This document shows positions 1 through 7,597 of a stretch of 40,972 bases of DNA, one piece after another (positions within the stretch are counted from its first letter, which is position 1; each line of letters opens with the position of its first letter). The stretch lies in the NCBI GenBank assembly GCA_018399285.1, contig JAGYOW010000028.1:1-40972 (forward strand), given 5' to 3'. The position numbers and the translations under genes are program-made. The DNA is from Desulfotignum sp. (GTDB taxonomy: Bacteria; Desulfobacterota; Desulfobacteria; Desulfobacterales; Desulfobacteraceae). The notes under the pieces are model-generated. The model saw only the letters and a program-made list of their open reading frames with translations, was not told the DNA's origin and ran no database searches.

Positions 1-260
1 CCGACATCCGTCATTTCAGATTTAAGCCGGGTCAGCAGTTCCATGGCCGCAGCCTCATTTTTTTTCAACACCCGGTTCAGCTGGGCACGGACATGCATAT
101 CCCTGGCCGCTTCTTCTTTAAGATACAATGATACCGGGGCCTGAACATGATACAGCACACAATGCAAATCCTTGATAAAAGATGATACCCGTGCCGCATA
201 CCTGACTGCCTGCAGTGACGTCCGGGATCCATCCACGGGAATGAGAACCTGTTTTTCCAT
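1..260 (-). CDS. Universal stress protein (UspA family), 3' part outside the window
   Basis: Only the first 86 codons are visible; the gene runs off the left edge. The protein starts MEKQVLIPVDGSRTS, the usual first beta strand and turn of a UspA fold, followed by a helix (LQAVRYAARVSS) and a second strand (HCVLYHVQAP). A long basic and acidic helix follows. The ATG at 260 is preceded by a clear GGAGGG Shine-Dalgarno, which fixes the start. UspA proteins are small cytoplasmic proteins, often nucleotide binding, linked to stress survival. The ATP-binding G-x2-G-x9-G motif lies in the missing C-terminal part, so nucleotide binding cannot be judged. It is divergent from the YciO-type gene at 410. 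Confidence 0.85.
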   Translation of the reverse strand, partial: MEKQVLIPVDGSRTSLQAVRYAARVSSFIKDLHCVLYHVQAPVSLYLKEEAARDMHVRAQLNRVLKKNEAAAMELLTRLKSEMTDV

Positions 261-346
261 ACAGCCCTCCTTTTTTAAAAATGATATATTACAATACCGT
301 TACTTATCTCACGGGGTCAAGTCAAGAATGACATGTGGTTTTTCAT

Positions 347-374
347 TTGCCGCTAAGGCCAGATGTGCTATATT
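347..374 (+). promoter_or_regulatory. Possible sigma-70 promoter for the YciO/Sua5 gene
   Basis: TTGCCG (347-352) and TATATT (369-374) are separated by 16 nt and lie 36 nt upstream of the ATG at 410. The -10 is good and the -35 is weak, so this is a tentative call from sequence alone. Confidence 0.35.
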
Positions 375-409
375 GATTGATTAAATTTAATTTTACAGGA
401 AACCCGCTC

Positions 410-1018
410 ATGCTGCTGAAAATAAATCCGGACAATCCCCAGGAACGACTGGTTTCCCGGGTCGTGGATATTCTCAAAAAAGGCGGTATTATCGCCTATC
501 CCACAGATACATTCTATGGTATCGGCTGTGATATCATGAACAAAAAAGCCATAGAACAGGTGTATGCCATCAAACAGCGCAACCCCAGCAAACCTTTCAG
601 CTTTATCTGCCCGGACCTGAAAGATATCGCCACCTATGCCAAGGTATCCAATATCGCTTACCGGAATATGAAACGACTGCTGCCGGGCCCGTACACCTTT
701 GTGCTGCCGGGATCCAGGATGGTGCCCAAAATCATGCTCACCAACCGGAAAACCGCCGGTATCCGGGTACCGGACCACAAGATCGCTTTAGCACTGGCCT
801 TAGAACTGGGCAACCCCATTATCTCCACTTCCGCCACAGATCCCGAAGGCACGGTGTTTCAGGATCCGTCTTTGCTTCATGATTATTTCGGCACCCGCCT
901 GGATGTGGTCATTGATGGCGGACCGGTACCCGGAACCGCATCATCCGTGATCTCCTTAATGGATGATGTACCGGAGATTATCCGTTATGGTGCCGGAGAT
1001 ATTGAGATCTTTGAATAA
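410..1018 (+). CDS. Sua5/YciO/YrdC family protein (threonylcarbamoyl-AMP synthase-like)
   Basis: A 202-residue YrdC-fold protein. Members that act as TsaC/Sua5 make threonylcarbamoyl-AMP from threonine, bicarbonate and ATP for the tRNA t6A modification. Visible landmarks are GGIIAYPTDTFYGIGCD near residues 25-41, KQRNPSKPFSF near 55, LLPGPYTFVLP near 87, and the PIISTSA loop near 139. The length and the KP-F-I sequence resemble the YciO subgroup, which has weak or uncertain t6A activity in other bacteria, so TsaC function is not certain. I chose the ATG at 410, behind CAGGAAA, over an in-frame upstream start at 377. The last 63 nt overlap the 3' end of sppA on the opposite strand. Confidence 0.85.
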   Translation: MLLKINPDNPQERLVSRVVDILKKGGIIAYPTDTFYGIGCDIMNKKAIEQVYAIKQRNPSKPFSFICPDLKDIATYAKVSNIAYRNMKRLLPGPYTFVLPGSRMVPKIMLTNRKTAGIRVPDHKIALALALELGNPIISTSATDPEGTVFQDPSLLHDYFGTRLDVVIDGGPVPGTASSVISLMDDVPEIIRYGAGDIEIFE

Positions 1019-1855
1019 GGTCTGGGTCATTTTTCGCAGCACCGATATGGGATTGTCTTTCGGATACACCGGAACCGGCTCCTGATCCATTTCTGCCAGT
1101 TCTGCGGCCCAGACCACCGCATCGTCCAGATTTCCCAGACGGTCAATCAGATTCAGGTCCAGGGCCGTCTGACCGGTATAAATCCGCCCGTCTGCAATTT
1201 CATCCATTGTTTGTTTTTCTATATTCCGGGCCCGGGCCGCATCCGATACAAACTGCTGGTGAAGCTCATCCACCAGCGCCTGAAGCAATTGCCGCTCGTT
1301 GTCCCCCAGTTCCCGAAACGGGGAGCCCAGGTCCTTGAATTCACCGCTTTTGATGACCAGAGGCGAAATGCCGATTTTTTGCACCAGTTCTGTCAGATTG
1401 ACATGTTCCATGATCACGCCGATACTGCCGGTAATGGTTCCCGGATTGGCCACAATGGCCTGAGCCCCGGCTGCGATATAATATCCACCGGATGCTGCCA
1501 CAGATCCCATGGAAGCGACCACGGTCTTCACCGACCGGGTCTTCATCAGTTCCCTGAAAATCTCCTGGGAAGGCCCCACCCCTCCGCCGGGACTGTCCAC
1601 CCGGACGACAATGGCTTTGATGCGATCATTATCCCGGAAGGTTTTAATATTTTCTATCACCTGCCTGGAAGATAGAATCGGACCGGTCACCTCAACGATC
1701 CCAATGTTTCCTTTGGGTTCATGAAACGTACCGGCAGTAGTGAACATCATGCGGGAAATTGAAAAAATCACCAGCATTCCACCCACGCACAGAACCGTGG
1801 CACAAGCAGATAGGATCAGCAGAAAAAACAGGATGGGATGACGTCGTGAAAACAT
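956..1855 (-). CDS. sppA: Signal peptide peptidase SppA, 36K type
   Basis: A 299-residue membrane-anchored serine protease of family S49, which degrades cleaved signal peptides in the membrane. An N-terminal basic stretch and hydrophobic segment (about residues 7-36) form the anchor. The catalytic dyad is visible: the nucleophile region ASMGSVAASGGYYIAAG near residues 115-131 and the general-base lysine in PLVIKSGEFKDLGSP near 170. The VDSPGGG strand-loop precedes them. The start is the ATG at 1855, spaced 8 nt from a perfect AAGGAGG; an upstream TTG is too close to the Shine-Dalgarno. It lies downstream of rpsA but is separated from it by a strong hairpin terminator. Confidence 0.93.
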   Translation of the reverse strand: MFSRRHPILFFLLILSACATVLCVGGMLVIFSISRMMFTTAGTFHEPKGNIGIVEVTGPILSSRQVIENIKTFRDNDRIKAIVVRVDSPGGGVGPSQEIFRELMKTRSVKTVVASMGSVAASGGYYIAAGAQAIVANPGTITGSIGVIMEHVNLTELVQKIGISPLVIKSGEFKDLGSPFRELGDNERQLLQALVDELHQQFVSDAARARNIEKQTMDEIADGRIYTGQTALDLNLIDRLGNLDDAVVWAAELAEMDQEPVPVYPKDNPISVLRKMTQTLFKDLNISGTITDNLRYIIH

Positions 1856-1892
1856 GAACAAAGCCTCCTTTTCAAATCATACACATATATAA

Positions 1893-1924
1893 AGGGCCGG
1901 GCAAAAAAAATTTTGCCCGGCCCT
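1893..1924 (-). terminator. Strong hairpin terminator after rpsA
   Basis: A perfect 14-bp inverted repeat (AGGGCCGGGCAAAA, then TTTTGCCCGGCCCT) with a 4-nt loop begins about 45 nt after the rpsA stop. On the minus strand it is followed by a TTTATATA stretch. It separates rpsA from sppA. Confidence 0.85.
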
Positions 1925-1968
1925 GAACCGTTTGTCAACACATGGATGTCGATTGAAAACCGCTGTGT

Positions 1969-3840
1969 CTACTTGTCTTTCTTGTTTTCCTGGGTTTTGT
2001 TGGCTTCAATCTGCTCCTGGATGTTATTGCGCAGAATCTCTCCAAAAGAAGAGGTTGCCGGCCGCATGTTCTTGGCAAATTCCTCCAGATATCTGTCATC
2101 ATCGTCATCTTCCAGGCGTTTGATGGAAAGCCCGATGCGGCGTTCATCTGAATTGATATTCATGACCTTGGCGGTGATGCTGTCTCCCACCTGGTAGTGG
2201 TCTTTGGGACTTTTAATATTTTCTTTGCTGATTTCAGACACATGCACAAGCCCTTCAATGCCTTCTTCCAGTTCCACAAACACGCCGAAATCCGTTAGAT
2301 TGGTAATGACACCGGAAATCTCCTTACCCACTTCATACCGCTGGGCAACCGTTTCCCAGGGATCTGACTGGGTCTGTTTGATCCCTAAAGAAAACCGTTC
2401 ATTGGCCTTGTCGATATCCAGAACCACCGCCTGAATCGTATCCCCTTTTTTATAGACTTCAGACGGATGCTTGATCCGTTTGGTCCATGAAATATCAGAA
2501 ATATGCACCAGACCGTCAATATCATCGTCAATACCGATGAACAGTCCGAATTCAGTAATATTTTTAATCTTTCCTTCAATGATGGTGCCCACAGGGTATT
2601 TCTGGGAAATCACTTCCCAGGGATTTTCCTGGGTCTGCTTGATGCCCAGCGAAATCCGCCGGTTGTCCGGTTTGAGATCCAGAACCACGGCCTCGATTTC
2701 CTCTCCCACAGTGACCATCTGGGAAGGATGCCGGATTTTCCGGGTCCAGGACATTTCACTCACATGGATCAGCCCTTCAACCCCTTCTTCCAGCTCAATA
2801 AATGCACCATAATCGGTCAGGCTGACCACTTTCCCCATGATTTTTGAACCAATGGGATATTTGTCCACCGCCGTGGTCCAGGGATCGGGTGTCAGCTGTT
2901 TCATGCCCAACGACACACGCTCTTTTTCAAAATCATAGGACAGAATCTTGACCGTGATTTTATCACCCACTGAATAAAGTTCAGACGGATGTTTCACACG
3001 GCCCCAGGAGATATCGGTAATATGCAGCAATCCGTCCACACCGCCGAGATCCACAAAGATGCCGTATTCCGTGATGTTTTTGACGATCCCTTCCATCACC
3101 TTATCGTTTTCGATGGCTTCCAGGGTGGCAGCCCGCAGTTTTTCCCGTTCCGCTTCCAGGAGTACCCGCCGGGACAGAACAATATTGTTGCGTCTCTTAT
3201 TGTACTTGAGAATCTTGAATTCATAGGTTTTGTTAACCATTTCATCCATGTTGCGGATGGGCCGCAGATCCGCCTGGGATCCGGGCAGAAACGCCTGAAG
3301 GCCGATATCCACGGAAAATCCGCCTTTGACCCGGTTGGTGATAACGCCTTCGATGGTGCCGTCTGCATCATAAATCTCCTTGATGGCATCCCACACCTTG
3401 ACTTTTTTGGCCTTGTCACGGGACAGAAGCACGGTTTCCTCTTCTTCGTCCCATACTTCGATCATGACCTCGAACTGATCACCCACCTTGACATTGACAT
3501 TGCCTTGCTCATCAATGAATTCCTGAATAGAGATCCGGCCTTCTGATTTATATCCCACATCCACCAGAACCATATCACGGCCCACGGAGATGACAGTGCC
3601 GATGACAACCTGCCCTTCCTCAAATTTTTTGAGGCTGGATTCATAAATGCCCAGTAATTCTTCCATGGTTTCTTCACCGGTGATTTCCGTTTCCGGTGAC
3701 AGGGCATTCACTTCTTCGATTGCATTGGATTCTTCTTCAGTATCCAATTCAGTGTCCCGGGCCTCGACGTCCACGTTTTGTGTCTCTAACTCTTCAGTAT
3801 TCATTTCCTGGTTTTCGTTCTCTTCAGCAATGTTGTTCAT
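1969..3840 (-). CDS. rpsA: 30S ribosomal protein S1, six S1 domains with an acidic N-terminal extension
   Basis: A 623-residue S1 protein, which binds mRNA near the ribosome platform and helps initiate translation of structured messages. Six OB-fold S1 repeats can be followed. Repeats 1 and 2 (about residues 75-235) are the divergent ribosome-binding pair. Repeats 3 to 6 (about 250-580) carry the classic G-x-V-x3-T-x-[YF]-G-x-F and GL-H-S-I/M-SW signatures. Most S1 proteins of this type are about 550-580 residues. Here about 60 N-terminal residues rich in Glu, Asp and Asn precede the first repeat. The start follows AGGGGGA. It is directly downstream of cmk, the same neighbour as in E. coli, but has its own promoter and a hairpin leader. 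Confidence 0.96.
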   Translation of the reverse strand: MNNIAEENENQEMNTEELETQNVDVEARDTELDTEEESNAIEEVNALSPETEITGEETMEELLGIYESSLKKFEEGQVVIGTVISVGRDMVLVDVGYKSEGRISIQEFIDEQGNVNVKVGDQFEVMIEVWDEEEETVLLSRDKAKKVKVWDAIKEIYDADGTIEGVITNRVKGGFSVDIGLQAFLPGSQADLRPIRNMDEMVNKTYEFKILKYNKRRNNIVLSRRVLLEAEREKLRAATLEAIENDKVMEGIVKNITEYGIFVDLGGVDGLLHITDISWGRVKHPSELYSVGDKITVKILSYDFEKERVSLGMKQLTPDPWTTAVDKYPIGSKIMGKVVSLTDYGAFIELEEGVEGLIHVSEMSWTRKIRHPSQMVTVGEEIEAVVLDLKPDNRRISLGIKQTQENPWEVISQKYPVGTIIEGKIKNITEFGLFIGIDDDIDGLVHISDISWTKRIKHPSEVYKKGDTIQAVVLDIDKANERFSLGIKQTQSDPWETVAQRYEVGKEISGVITNLTDFGVFVELEEGIEGLVHVSEISKENIKSPKDHYQVGDSITAKVMNINSDERRIGLSIKRLEDDDDDRYLEEFAKNMRPATSSFGEILRNNIQEQIEANKTQENKKDK

Positions 3841-3869
3841 TAATATTAATCCCCCTAATCGAATTTAGT

Positions 3870-3914
3870 TACTCGCATCCCTGGATGGTCAAAATGGGTC
3901 AAAGAATGCGAGTA
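3870..3914 (-). promoter_or_regulatory. Hairpin in the rpsA 5' leader, candidate autoregulatory element
   Basis: Inside the predicted rpsA leader, a perfect 9-bp inverted repeat (TACTCGCAT at 3870-3878, ATGCGAGTA at 3906-3914) encloses a 27-nt loop. On the transcribed strand the loop holds two copies of TTTGACC. The element ends about 30 nt before the start codon, close to the AGGGGGA ribosome-binding site. S1 synthesis is autoregulated through leader structure in gammaproteobacteria; a similar role here is inference. Confidence 0.5.
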
Positions 3915-3923
3915 CAATTTACC

Positions 3924-3952
3924 TTTATAGCAATCAGTAAAAAAAAAATCAA
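3924..3952 (-). promoter_or_regulatory. Sigma-70 type promoter of rpsA
   Basis: Reading the minus strand, TTGATT (3947-3952) and TATAAA (3924-3929) are separated by 17 nt. The predicted start near 3917 gives a leader of about 77 nt containing the hairpin at 3870-3914. Confidence 0.65.
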
Positions 3953-3979
3953 TAAAATAATCGATAGTTTTTCTTGATT

Positions 3980-4630
3980 CTACAGATGTTTGAGCATCTC
4001 TTCCACCACCTGCGAAGCCGTCAGCCGGGAAGAATCGATCAGAATCGCATCCGGCGCGGGTTTCAATGGTGCCTGGTCCCGCCGGGTATCCTGATCGTCC
4101 CGGGCGGCCATGTCGGCCTGAATTCGGGATAAATCCTTTGCCGGATCCGGAATTTCATCAAACCGGCGACGGGCCCGAACCGCCAGATCCGCTATCAGAA
4201 AAAATTTGACCGTGGCATCGGGAAACACCACCGTGCCCATGTCCCGGCCTTCAAATACCGCATCCTGCTGCCGGGCGATCCGGCGCTGAATGTCCAGAAG
4301 CGCGGACCGGACCGCCGGTCTGGCCGAGGTCGCGGAAGCCAGCATGGTGATTTCAGGTGTACGCAGAAACGGCGTGATATCGTTGCCTGAAGACAGCACC
4401 CGCATTTCCTCGTTTTCCAGTACCACATTCAAATCCAGACCCGATACAAATGCATCCAGGGCCGCATCGTTTTCCCAGCAGATGTGCTGCCGATGGATTT
4501 CAAATGCCACAGCCCGGTAAAGGGCACCGGTATCCACCCGGACACAGTGCAGTTGCCGGGCCAGCAGTTTACTCACCGTTGTTTTGCCGGATCCGGCCGG
4601 GCCGTCAATGGTGATGATTCGAAAAGTCAT
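3980..4630 (-). CDS. cmk: Cytidylate kinase
   Basis: A 216-residue cytoplasmic P-loop kinase that phosphorylates CMP and dCMP with ATP. The Walker A is IDGPAGSGKTTVSK at the N-terminus, followed by YRAVAFE, where substrate-binding residues lie. The GRDMGTVVFPDA segment near residue 130 is the typical CMP-kinase GRDIGT-V-P motif. The RRRFDEI and ARDDQDTRR segments form the lid region. The start is the ATG at 4630, behind a GGAGC ribosome-binding site. This ATG overlaps the last codons of hisC (ATGA, 4 nt), so the two are probably translationally coupled. cmk then leads to rpsA. Confidence 0.94.
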   Translation of the reverse strand: MTFRIITIDGPAGSGKTTVSKLLARQLHCVRVDTGALYRAVAFEIHRQHICWENDAALDAFVSGLDLNVVLENEEMRVLSSGNDITPFLRTPEITMLASATSARPAVRSALLDIQRRIARQQDAVFEGRDMGTVVFPDATVKFFLIADLAVRARRRFDEIPDPAKDLSRIQADMAARDDQDTRRDQAPLKPAPDAILIDSSRLTASQVVEEMLKHL

Positions 4631-5698
4631 GACAGCTCCGCTTTCAATGCTGCGATGCATCCACCGGTTTTCCTGAAAGTGCCCGTTGATTCGTAAAAAA
4701 CGTGTCAAATCCGTAGGATTTCATGGACCGGACAATCACCCGTGATGGAGCAGCCGGGTGAACAGTTTTGGCATCGGTTTCCACATCCACCATCAGAAAG
4801 TTGGCCTGGGTGGGCAGGGGATCAATCCGAGTGAGGACAGTTCGGGTCGAAAAATCAATTCCACAAGTACACCGTGTCGATGCTTTTACTGAAAATCCTG
4901 GTCTGCCAGAGCCGCTTCTCCTGCCACCTGGGCCAGTCCGTTGACATTGAAAGGCTGGCGGATGCGGTTGAGAATCTGAGCCACATCCTGTCCATGATGC
5001 CGTAACCGATCCTGAATCCGGCCAGGCCATAGGCTTTGGAAAAAGTTCGCAGGGTCACGATCCGGGGTCTAGCGGGGTGTCGGTGTACACAGCCGGATCC
5101 CGCACAAATTCCATATATGCTTCATTCCACCACGATCAGCACATCTGGCGGCACCTGATCGGCAAATGCGGCAGAAACGCGTCTTTTGTAATGATAGTTC
5201 CCGTGGGATTAAAAGGATTGGTGACAAACACCAGTTTGGTTCTGGAAGACATTGTTTCAAGCATGCCCGACAACGGGGTGTCAAATCCGGACAACGGTAC
5301 CATCACAGGAACGCCTTTGGCGGTTTCACACTGATTTCATACATGAGAAACGAGGGCAGCGGCATGACCGCCATAGTCGCCCGGGTTTAGAATGCATGGG
5401 CCAGCAGCGCAGTCAGATCATCCGACCCGTTTCCCAGAACGATATTGTCCGGTGCCACCTTGTTATATTGGGCCAGATTGCGGCACAGATCATGGGCCAC
5501 CGGCTCAGGATACCGGTTCATATGATGCAGGTTTTTCATGACCGCATCCGTGACCTGCGGCGAAAACCCCAATGGATTCTCATTGGATGCCAGTTTCACT
5601 GCCGACTGTATGTTGAACTCCCTTTCAAGGGCCTTTAACGGCTTGCCCGCCTCATAGGGTTTGATGGTAGCGATGGATTCACTGATTTTGAACAGCAT
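4627..5698 (-). pseudogene. hisC: Histidinol-phosphate aminotransferase, frameshifted
   Basis: A class I/II PLP aminotransferase reading from the ATG at 5698 to a TGA at 4627 that overlaps the cmk start. The first 104 codons are open, with SNENPLGFSP and RYPEP followed by LGNGSDDL, the family cofactor region. After about 5390 several 1-2 nt shifts break the frame. The remaining motifs are all present in different frames: the NPTG-like region near 5215, a DEAYMEFV-like segment near 5110, the PLP-lysine segment TFSKAYGLAGFRIGY near 5040, and the C-terminal ENRWCIAALKAELS. Total span matches a normal HisC of about 355 residues. Conserved protein sequence between shifts suggests errors in this patch rather than old decay. 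Confidence 0.85.
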
Positions 5699-5826
5699 GC
5701 ACAAAAGTTCCTTCCAAAAAAAACACAGATAAAATAAAAAATTGTTGCGGTCAGGCATTCACATAGTTAGGATTTGATATTTTGTCAACGATAACCCGAT
5801 AATTATGAAAATTTTTGGAGAAACCT

Positions 5827-7002
5827 ATGCCGCCTTGTGTCACCATCGGGCTTGAAAATTTGAAACACAGGTTTGCGTCAGAACTCAAAGACCGTCGGCT
5901 GGGCCTGCTTGCCAACCCCGCCTCAGTGGATTTTCAATTTTGTCATGCTGTCCAGGTGATCCAGGATCTGTTTCCCGGCCGTCTGACCACGCTTTTTTCC
6001 CCCCAGCATGGATTTTATGCGGAAAAACAGGACAATATGATCGAATCCCCCCATACCAGAGATCCGGAACTGGGCATCCCCATCTACAGCCTGTACAGTC
6101 ACACCCGGATTCCCACGACACAGATGTTTGATAATCTGGATACGCTGATCGTGGATATTCAGGATGTGGGAACCCGTGTTTACACGTTTATCTATACCAT
6201 ATCCTATTGTATGGAAGTGGCGGCTCGGACCGGTAAATCTGTGATCATTCTGGATCGTCCCAATCCCATCGGCGGCACAAGAGTGGAAGGCAATGTTTTG
6301 AAACCGGAATATGCTTCGTTTGTGGGCCGGTTTCCCATTCCCATGCGCCACGGCATGACGGTCGGAGAAATCTGCCGATATTTCAATCAGGCATTTCAAA
6401 TCGGATGTGATCTGACAGTGGTGCCCATGTCCGGATGGAAACGCAACATGTACTGGCATGACACCGGGCGGACATGGATTCTGCCCTCGCCTAATCTGCC
6501 CACACCCCTGTCGTGCATGGTTTACCCCGGTCAGGTGATTTTTGAAGGAACCAATATCAGTGAGGGCCGCGGCACCACTTTACCCTTTGAGTGCTTCGGG
6601 GCCCCGTTCATGGACACGGTGTCCATGGCCCCGATACTGAACATGGAAGTTCCAGGTACCTGTTTCAGACCCATGTGTTTCCAGCCGACTTCGGGCAAAT
6701 GGCAGGGTCAGGTTTGCAAAGGATTTCAAATCCATGTCACGGACCCGGACGAATTTGACCCTTATGCCGCATCTCTGCTGGCTTTACAACTGATCATCAA
6801 ATGTCATCCGGATGATTTTGAATTCAAGCCGCCTCCGTATGAGTATGAATATGAGCGCCTTCCCATGGACCTGATTTTAGGAGATGCGGCTATTCGAACC
6901 GATCTGTGCGCCATGGCGGAAATCCAGGAAATCAAAGACCGGTGGCAGCCGGAACTGGAGACATTCATCACCGAATCACAGGCCAGCTATCTGTATGACT
7001 AA
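5827..7002 (+). CDS. DUF1343 / NamZ family exo-beta-N-acetylmuramidase
   Basis: A 391-residue protein of the YbbC/NamZ family (DUF1343), whose studied members release N-acetylmuramic acid from the non-reducing end of peptidoglycan fragments. Family blocks are visible: SPQHGFYAEKQDNM near residue 62, DIQDVGTRVYTFIYT near 105, LDRPNPIGG near 140, and FEGTNISEGRGTTLPFE near 239. The ATG at 5827 follows GGAG and is preferred to a TTG four codons upstream. No signal peptide is apparent, unlike secreted Bacillus YbbC, so a cytoplasmic role on imported muropeptides is plausible (inference). It is monocistronic, ending at a bidirectional hairpin. See the MurU-AmgK and Mpl entries for linked recycling steps. 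Confidence 0.88.
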   Translation: MPPCVTIGLENLKHRFASELKDRRLGLLANPASVDFQFCHAVQVIQDLFPGRLTTLFSPQHGFYAEKQDNMIESPHTRDPELGIPIYSLYSHTRIPTTQMFDNLDTLIVDIQDVGTRVYTFIYTISYCMEVAARTGKSVIILDRPNPIGGTRVEGNVLKPEYASFVGRFPIPMRHGMTVGEICRYFNQAFQIGCDLTVVPMSGWKRNMYWHDTGRTWILPSPNLPTPLSCMVYPGQVIFEGTNISEGRGTTLPFECFGAPFMDTVSMAPILNMEVPGTCFRPMCFQPTSGKWQGQVCKGFQIHVTDPDEFDPYAASLLALQLIIKCHPDDFEFKPPPYEYEYERLPMDLILGDAAIRTDLCAMAEIQEIKDRWQPELETFITESQASYLYD

Positions 7003-7042
7003 CCAAGATCTTTCAATGTGAACAGGCTTCACGCAAACAAAA

Positions 7043-7069
7043 AAAGGGCCGGTGTAACACTGGCCCTTT
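7043..7069. terminator. Bidirectional hairpin terminator
   Basis: AAAGGGCC (7043-7050) pairs with GGCCCTTT (7062-7069), and the inner GTGT/ACAC extends the stem. It lies between the convergent ends of the NamZ-type gene (7002) and the small membrane protein (7112), with A-rich and T-rich flanks suited to both directions. Confidence 0.75.
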
Positions 7070-7111
7070 CCGTATGCAAATACTTTGAATCGGTTCTCTT
7101 GAACCGGGTAC

Positions 7112-7369
7112 TTAATTTTTTTTCAGATCGTTCAATTCTTTTTCCAGTTCAGCGATTCTTGATTTGTCATCTGCAGGGGCATCTTTACCTTCTTTGTTCT
7201 TCCAGGTATCCTTGAGTTCATCAAACCCCAGATACAGTGCAAGCCCGCCGCCCAGTAACAGTACAGGCGGAATAAATCCGGCCAGAAGGTTCAAAAAATG
7301 ACCAAACCAGACTGCCAGTCCGACCACACCGAGAAGCACAGCAATTGCACCGCCGATCAACGTTTTCAT
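7112..7369 (-). CDS. Small membrane protein of unknown function with C-terminal coiled coil
   Basis: An 85-residue protein. An N-terminal hydrophobic segment (about residues 3-20) and a second (about 27-47), rich in Gly and Leu, predict two membrane helices. The tail is charged and ends in a short heptad-like helix (SRIAELEKELNDLKK). The ATG at 7369 is behind AAGGAGGAACT, a very good ribosome-binding site; the longer in-frame ORF upstream is not needed. I do not recognise a named family. The architecture resembles small membrane-anchored coiled-coil proteins of the cell envelope, but no function can be assigned. It is transcribed alone, between two plus-strand units. Confidence 0.75.
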   Translation of the reverse strand: MKTLIGGAIAVLLGVVGLAVWFGHFLNLLAGFIPPVLLLGGGLALYLGFDELKDTWKNKEGKDAPADDKSRIAELEKELNDLKKN

Positions 7370-7518
7370 AAATAGTTCCTCCTTGTTTTTTTCACCACCC
7401 AAAAATGGTAACACAACAAAAAAAGCTTACTTGTCAATAGATTTTGGAAAATAGCACAGACACATTGATTTATCAAGGCTATTTTGGCATGGGCACGTGC
7501 CGGTTTTCAACTATCATA

Positions 7519-7547
7519 TTGCCTTTAAAGGTCAGGTTTGATAATAG
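7519..7547 (+). promoter_or_regulatory. Possible promoter of the plsB operon
   Basis: TTGCCT (7519-7524) and TAATAG (7542-7547) are spaced 17 nt apart, about 50 nt before the plsB ATG. The match is moderate and unconfirmed. Confidence 0.35.
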
Positions 7548-7597
7548 ATAACGGTTGAACTGCACCGCAGCAAGGCCATAACAAAAAGGGAAAATCC

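Noticed and set aside
956..1018. Overlapping 3' ends of the YciO-type gene and sppA as a regulatory antisense pair
   Set aside because: A 63-nt convergent overlap of two ordinary genes is common and nothing further supports regulation.
5923..6459. 178-codon minus-strand open frame
   Set aside because: Antisense to the NamZ-type gene without any start signal.
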